Position numbers and translations under genes: made by a program
Origin: Hyphomicrobiaceae bacterium
GTDB taxonomy: Bacteria > Pseudomonadota > Alphaproteobacteria > Rhizobiales > Hyphomicrobiaceae
Direction of reading: 5' to 3'
Assembly (NCBI GenBank): GCA_021730785.1
Contig: JAKFWF010000039.1
Location: 131,615 to 195,614 of the forward strand
Length of the DNA: 64,000 nucleotides
The notes under the pieces: generated by a model
Told to the model about the DNA's origin: nothing
Databases searched by the model: none
The model's input: the letters and a program-made list of their open reading frames with translations, nothing else
Shown here: positions 9,807-19,245 of the stretch, one piece after another
How positions within the stretch are numbered: position 1 is the first letter of the stretch
Layout: every line of letters begins with the position of its first letter

Positions 9807-10002
9807 GGTCATCCTCAGTCGATAGAGTCGTCCGTGATGGCGCGCCACGGCCGCGGATCAGCCAGTGCGTCAGGCAGTGGGGTTGAGTAATTGCGATGCA
9901 CGTGCACCGGCCGGACAGCCTTCCCGTCCGCCCAACCACTCCACGGCCACCATCATGTAAGCGAATGATAACGATATGAATCCATGTGGCAAGAATAAAT
10001 AC

Positions 10003-10021
10003 TGTCACAATACATTTGACA
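10003..10021. promoter_or_regulatory. Candidate operator in the mobR-mobA intergenic region
   Basis: TGTCA-N9-TGACA forms a 19-bp inverted repeat. The right arm overlaps a consensus -35 hexamer facing mobA, so a bound MarR dimer would block it. The local sequence (9960-10045) is much richer in A+T than its surroundings. Confidence 0.5.
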
Positions 10022-10044
10022 TGCATGCTTATTATTAATATTGG
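10016..10044 (+). promoter_or_regulatory. Candidate sigma-70 promoter for mobA
   Basis: TTGACA at 10016-10021 is a perfect -35; at 17-bp spacing lies a weak -10 (TATTGG, 10039-10044), and a better hexamer TAATAT occurs at 10036-10041 but with only 14-bp spacing. The long leader to the start codon at 10186 is otherwise unremarkable. Confidence 0.35.
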
Positions 10045-10185
10045 TCTGGACCACGGCACTGGATGGTGCCGCTGCTGGTCCTCTCTCATCGTCCGGCTGA
10101 TCACGCAGGCGATGCGTGATGCGCTCTTCGAGCGTGACGCAGGGATTGTGACCGCCGATCGTTGACCACCATGCCGGAGGCAAAG

Positions 10186-12084
10186 ATGCAGTTTTATCTC
10201 GATGGCTACACCCCCGGCGATCCCGATATCCTCGAGGCCGCGCCCGGCGTCGCGAAACGGCCAGAGGGCCTGCCCGAGGTGATCGACGTCCTGATCGTCG
10301 GCAGTGGTCCGGCTGGCACACTGCTGGCGGCACAACTCTCGAGTTTCGCTGGCATCACGACCCGGCTTATCGAGCGTCGAGACGGCCCGCTTGAACTTGG
10401 TCAAGCCGATGGCGTCGCCTGCCGCACGGTTGAAATGTTCGATGCTTTCGGCCTCAGCGAAAAGCTGGTCCGTGAAGCCTACTGGGTGAACGAGACCGTG
10501 TTCTGGCGGCCATCAGCCGATGACGGAGCGCGGATCGTGCGAACGGGGCGCGTTCAGGACACCGAAGATGGCCTTTCGGAATTCCCGCATGTGATCGTGA
10601 ACCAGGCCCGCCTGCAACAGCTTCTGCTGGACTATATGCGCCGGTCGCCATCGCGGCTCGATGCCGACTACGGCCTGGAATTCGTGACCTTGCAAGGCGA
10701 GCCTGAGGGCGAACACCCGGTCGCGGTCACCCTTCGACGGCCAAGCAATGGCGCGGTGCTGACGGTGCGGGCCAAGTATGTCGTTGGCTGCGACGGTGCC
10801 CGCAGCTTGGTGCGGGACGCGATTGGTGCCGTGCCGCGCGGCGACTTCGCCAACCACGCCTGGGGCGTCGTGGACATGCTGGCGGTGACCGATTTTCCGG
10901 ACATCCGCCTCAAGGCCGCGATCCAGTCGAAAGACGGCAACATCATCCTCATCCCACGCGAGGGCGGTTATCTCGCGCGGCTCTACGTGGATCTGGGCGA
11001 GATCGACCCGAATAACCGCGATGCCTTTCGCGCCATTACGCAAGCGCAGGTCATCGAGACCGCGCAACGCGTGCTGCATCCCTACAAGCTCGACGTGCGC
11101 GATGTCGCGTGGTTCGCGGTGTATCAGGTCGGCCAGCGCGTCACCGACCGGTTCGACGACGTGCCGGCAGGGCAGCAGGACTCGCGGCTGCCGCGCGTCT
11201 TCATTGCGGGTGACGCGTGTCACACCCACAGCGCCAAGGCTGGCCAGGGCATGAACGTGTCAATGCAGGATGCGTTCAATCTCGGCTGGAAGCTCATTTC
11301 GGTTCTTGAGGGACGGACCAAGCCGGATCTGCTGCGTACCTATACCATCGAGCGCCATGCCATTGCGCAGGAACTCATCGACTTCGACAAGGAGTGGTCG
11401 AAGATCATGGCCTCGCCGCCGAAGGATCCAAGGTACCCGGAACGGGGCGGCATCGATCCTGACGAGTTGCAGGCCTATTTCGTGAAGTCGGGGCGCTATA
11501 CGGCGGGCGTTGCCGCGCATTACCCGCCCGAGACGGTGCTGACTGCCAACGCAACCCACCAGGATCTTGCGAAGGGCTTCACGATAGGTCAGCGGTTTCA
11601 CTCGGCCCCGGTAGTGCGCCTTGCCGATGCCAAGCCCATGCAACTCGGTCATGTCGCTCGGGCCGATGCTGCGTGGCGGGTCTATGCCTTTGCCGACGCT
11701 GGCGGACAAAGATTGCGGGCTTTGGCGGATTTTCTCGTCTCGGCAAAATCACCCGTCACTCGATTCACCCCGCCAGGGGCCGCCATCGACAGCGTCATCG
11801 ACGTTCGCGCGATCTTCCAGCAAGGGCATCGCGACCTCAAGGTCGAAGAGCTGCCGCAGGTCCTGTTGCCTCGCAAGGGCGTTTTCGACCTCGTCGACTA
11901 CGAGAAGGTTTTCTCGGCAAACCTCAAGCCGGACCAGGACATCTTCGACTTGCGCGGGATCGACCGCAAGGCCGGCGCGATGGTTATCGTCCGCCCGGAC
12001 CAGTTCGTGGCGAACGTCCTCCCCCTCGACGCCCACGAAGACCTCGCCGGCTTCTTCGGCGGCTTCCTGCTCGATCGTCGCTGA
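10186..12084 (+). CDS. mobA: 3-hydroxybenzoate 4-monooxygenase (FAD-dependent)
   Basis: 632 residues; GGAGG at 10176-10180 lies 5 bp before the ATG, fixing the start at MQFYLDG. It is a group A flavoprotein hydroxylase with the FAD dinucleotide fold GSGPAG (residues 39-44), the substrate-pocket stretch ELGQADGVACRTVEMFDAF, the second FAD motif GDACHTHSAKAGQGMN (from about 342) and the C-terminal thioredoxin-like domain of phenol-hydroxylase-type enzymes. Length and motifs agree closely with MobA of Comamonas testosteroni, which converts 3-hydroxybenzoate to protocatechuate with NADPH and O2. A phenol 2-monooxygenase role is the main alternative. The divergent MarR gene supports the mobA call. 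Confidence 0.88.
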   Translation: MQFYLDGYTPGDPDILEAAPGVAKRPEGLPEVIDVLIVGSGPAGTLLAAQLSSFAGITTRLIERRDGPLELGQADGVACRTVEMFDAFGLSEKLVREAYWVNETVFWRPSADDGARIVRTGRVQDTEDGLSEFPHVIVNQARLQQLLLDYMRRSPSRLDADYGLEFVTLQGEPEGEHPVAVTLRRPSNGAVLTVRAKYVVGCDGARSLVRDAIGAVPRGDFANHAWGVVDMLAVTDFPDIRLKAAIQSKDGNIILIPREGGYLARLYVDLGEIDPNNRDAFRAITQAQVIETAQRVLHPYKLDVRDVAWFAVYQVGQRVTDRFDDVPAGQQDSRLPRVFIAGDACHTHSAKAGQGMNVSMQDAFNLGWKLISVLEGRTKPDLLRTYTIERHAIAQELIDFDKEWSKIMASPPKDPRYPERGGIDPDELQAYFVKSGRYTAGVAAHYPPETVLTANATHQDLAKGFTIGQRFHSAPVVRLADAKPMQLGHVARADAAWRVYAFADAGGQRLRALADFLVSAKSPVTRFTPPGAAIDSVIDVRAIFQQGHRDLKVEELPQVLLPRKGVFDLVDYEKVFSANLKPDQDIFDLRGIDRKAGAMVIVRPDQFVANVLPLDAHEDLAGFFGGFLLDRR

Positions 12085-12546
12085 GGGCCAGCCAACGCGA
12101 CATTCAAAGGGAAACGTGGCGCTGTTCAGCCTTGATGCAGGTCGGTGGCGAGGGGGTCATTCGCGACGCCGCCGCGATGGCCTGACGGCGGCTTTGTCGG
12201 GCGCGGGCTCGGCCAACCAAGCTCTGGCGTAGATCGAGGTACGGTCCACGCCGCGCTCGTTCACACCGCGCGATTTCGGGGAGCAAGGGGTCGTTGCCGA
12301 AGGCAACTGGTATTTGCGCCCCGAATATGCGAACGAAACTCAAGCAACTGTCGAGACCTCGTGTGGCGTTATGCAAGTTCCTCTCCACCTGACACTCGTT
12401 CGACAGGTGCTTGCGAAACAATGCCACACTGGCACGTAGGTGAATCGAGTGTCCCGTTGCCGAAGTTCGCATCCGATCGTGCCGCACGTGGTGGTGAACT
12501 TCTGCGACGGGACACTCGGCCCGTGGTGACGCAAAGGACAGGCCCC
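12085..12546. other. 462-bp gap with no recognisable gene
   Basis: Between mobA and the flavin reductase gene. Open frames exist on both strands but are Arg/Ser-rich and match nothing I recognise; none has a convincing ribosome binding site. No hairpin with a T-run and no clear promoter was found. It may be decayed coding sequence. Confidence 0.5.
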
Positions 12547-13074
12547 TTGCCACATTCGAAGCTGGAGCCATCAACGGCGCATCCCGCCATCGCTGCAGAA
12601 AAGTTTCGCGCGCACATGCGCCATCTGGCCGGCGCCGTAACAGTGATTGCGACCGGGGCAGTGGGCCACCGCTCGGGTCTGACCGCCACCGCGGTATGCT
12701 CGGTGTCGGACGATCCAGCGACCATGCTCGTCTGCGTCAACCGGACGGCCAGCGCCCACGATTTGATCCACAAGCATCGCTGGTTTTCGGTCAACTTGCT
12801 GGCCAGCGACCAGCAGGCGGTGGCGGACCGCTTTTCCGGTCGCGCCGGATTACGCGGCGATGTGCGGTTCGAAAATGGCGCGTGGCACACGCTGGTGTCG
12901 GGCTCGCCAGTATTGCTGGGCGCGCTCGCAGCCTTCGACTGCGAAGTGGCCGAGGCGCACGTGACTGCCACCCACACTATTTTCATCGGCCGGGTAGTGG
13001 CTGCGACGGCGCGCGAAACGGCCGATCCACTGCTGTACCTGCGCGGCGCATTCCGCCACCTCGGCCCGGCCTGA
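12547..13074 (+). CDS. Flavin reductase domain protein (HpaC-like NAD(P)H:flavin oxidoreductase)
   Basis: About 175 residues if translation begins at TTG 12547, which has AAGGA 8 bp upstream; GTG codons at 12523 and 12526 are alternatives, and no suitable ATG precedes the domain. The domain starts at KFRAHMRHLAGAVTVIAT and shows the flavin-binding stretch RSGLTATAVCSVSDDPATML and the C-terminal HTIFIGRVV, as in the small reductase components of two-component flavin monooxygenases. These supply free FMNH2 or FADH2 to a separate oxygenase. MobA is self-sufficient and would not need it, so its partner is probably elsewhere. Confidence 0.8.
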   Translation: MPHSKLEPSTAHPAIAAEKFRAHMRHLAGAVTVIATGAVGHRSGLTATAVCSVSDDPATMLVCVNRTASAHDLIHKHRWFSVNLLASDQQAVADRFSGRAGLRGDVRFENGAWHTLVSGSPVLLGALAAFDCEVAEAHVTATHTIFIGRVVAATARETADPLLYLRGAFRHLGPA

Positions 13075-13181
13075 GCCGCCCTCGCCCGTGTTCCTGCGAC
13101 GGTTCGACCTAACAGGCCCGGAGAATACTGCGCGCCAGCGCCTTGCATGGCCGGCGAAACCTTCCTATAGGAACAGCCGCC

Positions 13182-13256
13182 GGTCCCTTCGTCTATCGGT
13201 TAGGACACGAGATTTTCAATCTTGGAAGACGGGTTCGATTCCCGTAGGGACCGCCA
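13182..13256 (+). tRNA. tRNA-Glu (anticodon TTC)
   Basis: A full cloverleaf can be drawn: acceptor stem GGTCCCT (13182-13188) with AGGGACC (13246-13252), discriminator G, encoded CCA at 13254-13256, anticodon stem CGAGA/TCTTG (one G-T pair) enclosing the loop TTTTCAA with TTC, and a T arm CGGGTTCGATTCCCG. Reads GAA codons and, by wobble, GAG. Confidence 0.95.
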
Positions 13257-13530
13257 AGCCTCTGAGTTCTAAGCAAAAATAAACTTGCTCGCATGGCGAG
13301 TCGAGCGCAGCGCACTGTTGGCCGTGCGGCGAGCGTCATGACGCATGTGGCCGTCGAACCTCCAAGTGAATCACCTTGACGCATGCCAGCGGCTCTGATC
13401 GACTTGCCGTGCATGCGCCATCATCCGCATTCGAGCCCTGTGGTGACTCAAGATTGCGTGAGGCGGCTGCGCATCGTCGCCTAGATGCGCTGTGCAGGTT
13501 GAAATTGGACCATTCGTTTCGGAGGAAGTC

Positions 13531-14538
13531 ATGAATCGCAGGTCACTACTGGCGCTGCCCGCAGCCCTGGCATTGGGTGTCGGAGCCGCACAGGCGCAGA
13601 CGAAGGAAGTGACGATCGCGCATCAGGACATGATTGTTCCATTCCGCGTTCAGCAAGCCGCCGGTGCCGTGGAAAAGGCGACGGGATACACGATCAAGTG
13701 GAAGTTGTTCGGTGGTGGCGGCGATGTCATCAAGGCCATGGCCTCTGGCGAGGTACCGATCGGCGAAGTCGGCTCGTCTCCGGCGACTGCGGCCGCAGCG
13801 CAAGGCATGGACGTGCAGGTGATCTGGATCATCGACGATATCAACGATGCCGAACAGCTTGTGGTATCGGCCAAGTCCGGGATTACGACGCTTGCCGACC
13901 TGAAGGGCAAGAAGATCGCGACGCCGCTTGCTTCGACTGCGCATTACCAGCTGTTGTTCGCGCTCACCAAAGCCGGGATCAGCCCGAAGGATGTGCAGAT
14001 CCTGAACATGCGCCCGCCGGAGATCGCGGCTGCTTGGGAACGTGGTGATCTCGACGGGACGTTCATCTGGGATCCCGTGCTGTCGAAGATCAAGGCGGGC
14101 GGTGGCAAGAAGATCATCTCGGCGTCCGACATCGCCAAGCAGGGCGCGCCAACTTTCGACGCGCTGATGGTCAACGCGGCGTGGGCCGCAAAGAACAAGG
14201 AATTCGTAACGGCGTTGGTCAGGGAAATGGCCAAGGCTGACGCCACGTACAAGGCTGAAAGCGCCAAGTACACGGTCGACAGCGATCTGGTCAAAACCAT
14301 TGCCAAGGTCGTTGGCGCCGAGCCAAAGGACGTGCCGAATGCGCTGAAGGATTACGGCTATCCAACGGCGGCCGAGCAGGCGTCGGCCAAGTGGCTCGGC
14401 GGTGGCAAGGACTCCGGTGTTGCGAAGGCCATGGCCAATACGGCGAACTTCTTGAAAGAGCAGGGCCGCATCACCGATATTCCGGCCGATTTCAGCAAGT
14501 TCGTGAACCCGGAATTCGCCGCGGCCGCTGCGAAGTAA
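13531..14538 (+). CDS. tauA: Taurine/sulfonate ABC transporter, periplasmic binding protein
   Basis: 335 residues. GGAGGAA just upstream fixes the ATG at 13531, and a signal peptide follows (MNRRSLLALPAALALGVGAA, cleavage near AQA-Q). The mature protein carries TauA-type landmarks: EVPIGEVGSSPATAAAAQG, KKIATPLASTAHYQLLFAL, ILNMRPPEIAAAWERGDLDG and a conserved APTFDAL. It captures the substrate for TauBC. An aliphatic sulfonate or other substrate is possible; the sequence reads closer to TauA than to SsuA. It heads a tauA-tauB-tauC array, with a hairpin before tauB that may lower expression of the later genes relative to the binding protein. Confidence 0.85.
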   Translation: MNRRSLLALPAALALGVGAAQAQTKEVTIAHQDMIVPFRVQQAAGAVEKATGYTIKWKLFGGGGDVIKAMASGEVPIGEVGSSPATAAAAQGMDVQVIWIIDDINDAEQLVVSAKSGITTLADLKGKKIATPLASTAHYQLLFALTKAGISPKDVQILNMRPPEIAAAWERGDLDGTFIWDPVLSKIKAGGGKKIISASDIAKQGAPTFDALMVNAAWAAKNKEFVTALVREMAKADATYKAESAKYTVDSDLVKTIAKVVGAEPKDVPNALKDYGYPTAAEQASAKWLGGGKDSGVAKAMANTANFLKEQGRITDIPADFSKFVNPEFAAAAAK

Positions 14539-14554
14539 CGACGACAAGGCGAGG

Positions 14555-14597
14555 GGGCGGAGCGTGCAATTGCGCGTCGCCCTTTCGACTTTTTCTT
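14555..14597 (+). terminator. Intercistronic hairpin between tauA and tauB (attenuator candidate)
   Basis: GGGCG (14555-14559) pairs with CGCCC (14578-14582), with an inner GCG/CGC pairing and an 8-base loop, followed by a T-rich tract from 14583 to 14597. A partial terminator here would give an excess of binding protein over membrane components, a common arrangement in ABC operons. Confidence 0.45.
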
Positions 14598-14648
14598 TGC
14601 CCCGATTTCACATTGCCCTGAAAGCCCGATCACCGAGGCGGTAGCGTC

Positions 14649-15482
14649 GTGTCCACGACTTCGAACGTTGCTCCGCCGCGCGCCACAACTGCGTCCTTGG
14701 ACATCAAGGATCTCTCGGTCCGATATGGCACCCGGGACGGCACCGTAGAGGCGCTGTCCAAGGTCAATTTGAACATGCGCGACGGTGACTTCGTCGTGGC
14801 AATCGGGGCATCGGGTTGCGGCAAGACGACGTTGCTATCGGTGATGGCGGGCTTCCTTGAAGCAACCGAGGGCGAGGTGCTGCTGGACGGCAAACCCGTT
14901 GTGGGGCCGGGCGCTGACCGAGGTGTGGTCTTTCAGCGGCATGCCCTCATGCCCTGGTTGTCGGTCGTCGACAACGTCGCTTTCGGACTGAAGATGCGCG
15001 GCATCGACCGGGAGCAGAGATTGGCAACGGCGCACGAAAAGCTGAAGCTCGTCGGCTTGCAGGATTTCGGCGGCAAGATGATCTACGAACTTTCTGGCGG
15101 CATGCAGCAGCGGGTTGGCATCGCCCGCGCGCTCGCATCGGACCCGGACGTGCTGCTGATGGACGAACCGCTCGGCGCGCTCGATGCGCTCACCCGCGAG
15201 ACTGTTCAAGAACTGATCCTCGACGTCTGGCACCGGACCGGAAAAATGGTGTTCTTCATTACCCATTCCGTCGAGGAAGCGGTGTTCCTGGCGACCCGGC
15301 TCATCGTCATGACGCCGCGTCCCGGCAAGATCGAGAAGAGCTACGACCTCGATTTCGGCCGCCGCTTCATCGAGAGCCGGGATGCGCGCAAGGTCAAATC
15401 CGACCCCGAGTTCATTCGCCTGCGCGAGGCCGTTCTCGCCGATATCCGTGATCGTGAGACTGCAACCGCCCCAGTCGCATGA
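14649..15482 (+). CDS. tauB: Taurine/sulfonate ABC transporter, ATP-binding protein
   Basis: 277 residues from a GTG at 14649, with GAGGCGG 8 bp upstream. Walker [10 protein letters not shown] (residues 53-61), Q-loop at Q96, signature [15 protein letters not shown] (148-162), Walker [13 protein letters not shown] (168-179) and the switch His in FITHSVEEA (H206) are all intact. The family is the nitrate/sulfonate/taurine type of ABC ATPase that energises uptake through TauC. It ends 10 bp before tauC. Confidence 0.88.
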   Translation: MSTTSNVAPPRATTASLDIKDLSVRYGTRDGTVEALSKVNLNMRDGDFVVAIGASGCGKTTLLSVMAGFLEATEGEVLLDGKPVVGPGADRGVVFQRHALMPWLSVVDNVAFGLKMRGIDREQRLATAHEKLKLVGLQDFGGKMIYELSGGMQQRVGIARALASDPDVLLMDEPLGALDALTRETVQELILDVWHRTGKMVFFITHSVEEAVFLATRLIVMTPRPGKIEKSYDLDFGRRFIESRDARKVKSDPEFIRLREAVLADIRDRETATAPVA

Positions 15483-15492
15483 GGCAAGCGTG

Positions 15493-16359
15493 ATGAGCAG
15501 CACACCTATCAGCCAACCGGCAGCCACGGCGCCGACGGCCAGCGCGACGACGATGGCCAGGAAGGACAAGACCAGCAGCTATCGTGTGCTCGGCGAAGGC
15601 TCTGCCCTGACCATGAACATTGTCAGCGTCCTTGCGCTGTTTTTGTTGTGGTACGCGGCGACGCATCTCGGCTGGATCAAGCCGCTGTTCCTGCCGAAAC
15701 CAGAGTCGATCTGGATCGCATTCAAACAGGCCGTGAACGGTGACCTCGACAATCACACGCTGTGGGTCCATTTCCTCTGGAGCATGTACCGCGTCTTTTC
15801 CGCATTCTTCCTGGCCGTCATCATTGGCATACCCGTCGGCATCGCCATGGGTGTCTCGCGCATCGCCCGCGGCATCTTCGATCCACCCATCGAGTTCTAT
15901 CGGCCGCTGCCGCCATTGGCATATCTGCCGCTGATGATCATCTGGTTCGGGATCGGCGAGCAGGCGAAGATCATTCTGTTGTTCCTGTCGATCTTTGCGC
16001 CCGTAGCACTGTCGGCTCGCGCTGGCGTCAAATCGATCAGCCAGGAACAGATCCAGGCGGCCCGCTCGATGGGAGCTTCGACGTGGCAAGTGGTGCGTCA
16101 TGTCATCCTGCCGGGCTCGATGCCGGAGATCCTGGTGGGGCTTCGGATCGGCATGGGGGTTGGCTGGACAACGCTCGTTGCAGCCGAAATGGTCGCAGCC
16201 GACGCCGGCCTCGGCAAGATGGTGTTCAACGCCTCCAACTTCCTGCGCACCGACGTGGTCATTCTGGGCATTCTGACCATCGGCATCGTGGCCTACATGT
16301 TCGAATTGCTCATGCGATGGATCGAGCGTTGGGCCGTGCCTTGGAAGGGGCGCGTGTGA
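15493..16359 (+). CDS. tauC: Taurine/sulfonate ABC transporter, permease
   Basis: 288 residues from ATG at 15493 (GAGGCAAG upstream; GTG at 15490 is possible). After a polar N-terminus of about 35 residues there are six hydrophobic segments and the cytoplasmic EAA-type loop RSMGASTWQVVRHVILPG, which docks on the ATPase. Typical SsuC/TauC permease, closing the tauABC unit. The next gene starts 106 bp downstream on the same strand. Confidence 0.87.
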   Translation: MSSTPISQPAATAPTASATTMARKDKTSSYRVLGEGSALTMNIVSVLALFLLWYAATHLGWIKPLFLPKPESIWIAFKQAVNGDLDNHTLWVHFLWSMYRVFSAFFLAVIIGIPVGIAMGVSRIARGIFDPPIEFYRPLPPLAYLPLMIIWFGIGEQAKIILLFLSIFAPVALSARAGVKSISQEQIQAARSMGASTWQVVRHVILPGSMPEILVGLRIGMGVGWTTLVAAEMVAADAGLGKMVFNASNFLRTDVVILGILTIGIVAYMFELLMRWIERWAVPWKGRV

Positions 16360-16465
16360 TGCGGCCAGACTAACGACCGTACTTGGCAGTCGACCAATCA
16401 GGCGATTGCTGAGTATCGATCGGGACGGCTCTTGGATCTTGGCGCTCGGGTGACGGACCGATCGG

Positions 16466-17689
16466 ATGGCAATCGAGGACGAGCCTCAATCTCTGGGTGT
16501 GGATCTGGGGGCCCCGCCTGCCATCCCTGACTCGGCGCGCCGCAGGGTGGTGGATCTGCTCGAGTCCGGTTTATTGCATCGCTACGCCGAAGCGCGCAGC
16601 GTCGGCGAGGATGTTGCGTGCTTGGAGGAGGAGTTCGCGGCCTCGCTCGGCCGCAAATACGCAGTCGGTCTCAATTCCTGCGGCAGTTCGATGTTCCTCT
16701 CCTTGCTCACAACCGGGGTGACGCAAGGCAGCCGCGTTTTGATGAACAGCTTTACCCTGGCCCCGGTGCCGGGTGCCGTCGCCCATGCCGGTGGCGAACA
16801 TGTCCTGGTCGAGATCACCGACGACCTGGTGATTGATCTGGACGACCTCGATCGCAAGGCACGCGACAGCGGCGCCAGGCACCTGCTGCTGTCCCACATG
16901 CGCGGCCACATCGCCGATATGGATGCAGTCGTCGAGATCTGCCGCCGACACGACATCACGTTGATCGAAGATTGTGCGCACACGCAGGGTGCGCGATGGG
17001 CAGGTCAGCCGACCGGTACGTTCGGGGCGACCGGGTGCTTCTCGTTTCAAAGCTATAAACATGTCAACGCCGGTGAAGGGGGTATGCTCGTTACCGATGA
17101 CGACGACATCGCCGCGCGTGCAATCCTCTATTCCGGCAGCTACATGCTCTACGGCCAGCACCGGGCGCGGCCACCGGAGGCGGCCTTCGAGCGCTGGAAA
17201 CTCGCAACGCCGAATTTCAGTCTACGAATGTCGAACATCGTGGCAGCGCTTGCACGTGCCCAGCTGCCGTTGGTGGACGAGCGCGCGCGGAAATGGAACG
17301 ACAGCCACGATCGAATTGCCAGAGGGCTCGACAGCCTCCCGGGAGTGCGCTTGCCAAATCGGCCGCAAGCTGAAAGCTACGTGCAAAGCTCGATCCAATT
17401 CGCTCTTGCCGCCCTCGACGACCGCGCGTTCGCAGCCTTCCTGGCGGGGTGCAAAGCCAGAGGCGTTTTCATAAAATGGTTCGGGGCCAGGGAGCCGGCC
17501 GGCTTCACCAGCCAATCGCGGTCGTGGGGCTATATCGCTGATCCACACACGCCTCCCGAAACCGCGCGCATTCTCGACCGCCTGTGCGATCTGCGTATTC
17601 CGCTGTCTCTGGAAGCGGACGATTGCGCGCGCCTTGTCTCAATTGTCCGCAGCGAACTCGCCCGTGCTGGGTCGGCCGCAAAGCCGTAG
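16466..17689 (+). CDS. DegT/DnrJ/EryC1/StrS-family PLP-dependent aminotransferase
   Basis: 407 residues. Fold type I aminotransferase of the sugar-aminotransferase family: LNSCGSSMFLSLLTTGV binds the cofactor phosphate, LIEDCAHTQGA carries the Asp that pairs with the pyridine nitrogen, and FSFQSYKHVNAGEGGML holds the Schiff-base Lys (K198). Such enzymes usually aminate nucleotide-linked keto sugars, but no sugar-biosynthesis genes are nearby. Its neighbours are tauABC upstream and a glutamine-synthetase-like ligase 137 bp downstream, so a role in amine or amino-acid metabolism is as likely. The Shine-Dalgarno sequence is weak. Confidence 0.85.
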   Translation: MAIEDEPQSLGVDLGAPPAIPDSARRRVVDLLESGLLHRYAEARSVGEDVACLEEEFAASLGRKYAVGLNSCGSSMFLSLLTTGVTQGSRVLMNSFTLAPVPGAVAHAGGEHVLVEITDDLVIDLDDLDRKARDSGARHLLLSHMRGHIADMDAVVEICRRHDITLIEDCAHTQGARWAGQPTGTFGATGCFSFQSYKHVNAGEGGMLVTDDDDIAARAILYSGSYMLYGQHRARPPEAAFERWKLATPNFSLRMSNIVAALARAQLPLVDERARKWNDSHDRIARGLDSLPGVRLPNRPQAESYVQSSIQFALAALDDRAFAAFLAGCKARGVFIKWFGAREPAGFTSQSRSWGYIADPHTPPETARILDRLCDLRIPLSLEADDCARLVSIVRSELARAGSAAKP

Positions 17690-17826
17690 CCCCGGCACCG
17701 AAACATTCCGATTGCGGTTTGACCGGCGACTTGGCGCCGGTCATTGGTGTGTCCCCGCCCTCGACAACGCCCGGGCGCCCCGCCACCATGGGCAATCCCC
17801 ATACGCAGCCGAGGATCAGATTGCCC

Positions 17827-19194
17827 ATGGCCGGAAACCTGTCGTTCGACGCGTTGAAGGAAGCCGTTGAGGTCGGTGAGATCGATACCGTCGTCGTGGC
17901 CTTCGCCGACATGCAGGGCCGTCTCATCGGCAAACGCTTCCAGGCCGAGTTCTTCGTCGCAGGTGGGCACCAGGAAACGCACGGCTGCGACTATCTGCTG
18001 GCCAACGACATCGACATGGAGCCGGTGCCTGGCTATGCGGCGGCCAGCTGGGACAAAGGCTACGGCGACTTTGTCATGAAGCCCGATCTGTCGACGCTGA
18101 CCCGCACGCCCTGGCTCGAGGGCACCGCGCTGGTGCTGTGTGACATCCAGGATCACCACCACCAGGACGTCGCCCATTCGCCGCGCCAGATCTTGAAGCG
18201 CCAGGTGGCCCGGTTGGCCGAGCGCGGCATGCGCGCCTACCTCGCCTCCGAACTCGAGTTCTATCTGTTCGATGAAACCTATGAGAGTGCGGCGGCCAAG
18301 CGCTTCCACGGCCTGAAAACGTCGGGAGCCTACATCCAGGACTACCACATCCTGCAGACCACCAAGGAGGAGGGCGTCATGCGCGCCATCCGCCGCGGAT
18401 TGCAAGGTGCCGGCATCCCGGTCGAGAACTCGAAGGGCGAGTGGGGGCCGGGGCAGGAAGAAATCAACGTGCGCTATGCCGATGCCCTCGATATGGCGGA
18501 CCGGCATGTGATCCTGAAGAACGCCATCAAGGAAATCGCCTGGGCCCAGGGCCGCGCCGTCACCTTCATGGCGAAATGGCGCTATGACCTCGCGGGCTCG
18601 TCGGCCCACATCCACGCGTCGCTGTGGGATGTGGCCGGCACGACGCCGTTGTTCCTCGACCCCGAGGCCGAGTATGGCATGTCGCCGCTGATGCGCTCGT
18701 TCGTGGCGGGGCAGATCAAGTATGCGCCCGACATGACGTATTTTCTCGCCCCCTACATCAACTCCTACAAGCGCTTCCAGGCCGGCACGTTCGCGCCGAC
18801 CAAGACGGTGTGGAGTGGCGACAACCGTACCGCCGGCTTTCGCCTGTGCGGCGAGGTCACGAAAGCCATCCGCATCGAATGCCGCATCGGCGGCGCCGAT
18901 CTCAATCCCTACCTCGCGTTCGCGGCCCTGATCGCGGCCGGCCTCGCCGGCGTCGACGAGAAACTGGAACTCGGCAAACCTCATGCGGGCGATGCCTATG
19001 GCGGCGCCAACCTGCCGGAAGTACCAAAGACTCTGCGGGCGGCAACCATAACACTTGAAACATCGAAGTTCCTGCGTGCAGCCCTTGGCGACGCGGTGGT
19101 CGATCACTACGTACACACTGCCAGATGGGAGCAGGCCGAATTCGATCGCCGCGTCACCGACTGGGAGTTGCTGCGTGGATTTGAAAGGTATTAA
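17827..19194 (+). CDS. Glutamine synthetase-family ligase (gamma-glutamylpolyamine-synthetase-like)
   Basis: 455 residues from ATG 17827 (GAGG at 17811); an ATG at 17788 would add 13 residues. It has the GS N-terminal beta-grasp (TVVVAFADMQGRLIGKR), the metal-binding stretch YLASELEFYLF, the QEEINVRYADAL segment, GSSAHIHASLWD in place of the classical GSGMH, and NRTAGFRLCG in place of NRSA. These deviations are those of the PuuA/GlnA3-like group, which ligates glutamate to amines rather than to ammonia. With the aminotransferase and tauABC it suggests import and use of an amine-bearing compound as nitrogen source. The true amine substrate is unknown. Confidence 0.83.
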   Translation: MAGNLSFDALKEAVEVGEIDTVVVAFADMQGRLIGKRFQAEFFVAGGHQETHGCDYLLANDIDMEPVPGYAAASWDKGYGDFVMKPDLSTLTRTPWLEGTALVLCDIQDHHHQDVAHSPRQILKRQVARLAERGMRAYLASELEFYLFDETYESAAAKRFHGLKTSGAYIQDYHILQTTKEEGVMRAIRRGLQGAGIPVENSKGEWGPGQEEINVRYADALDMADRHVILKNAIKEIAWAQGRAVTFMAKWRYDLAGSSAHIHASLWDVAGTTPLFLDPEAEYGMSPLMRSFVAGQIKYAPDMTYFLAPYINSYKRFQAGTFAPTKTVWSGDNRTAGFRLCGEVTKAIRIECRIGGADLNPYLAFAALIAAGLAGVDEKLELGKPHAGDAYGGANLPEVPKTLRAATITLETSKFLRAALGDAVVDHYVHTARWEQAEFDRRVTDWELLRGFERY

Positions 19195-19245
19195 CGGCGG
19201 CGTGCTAGGTGTGGTTGTACCTGCGATGTCACGGGAGCCTTGATC

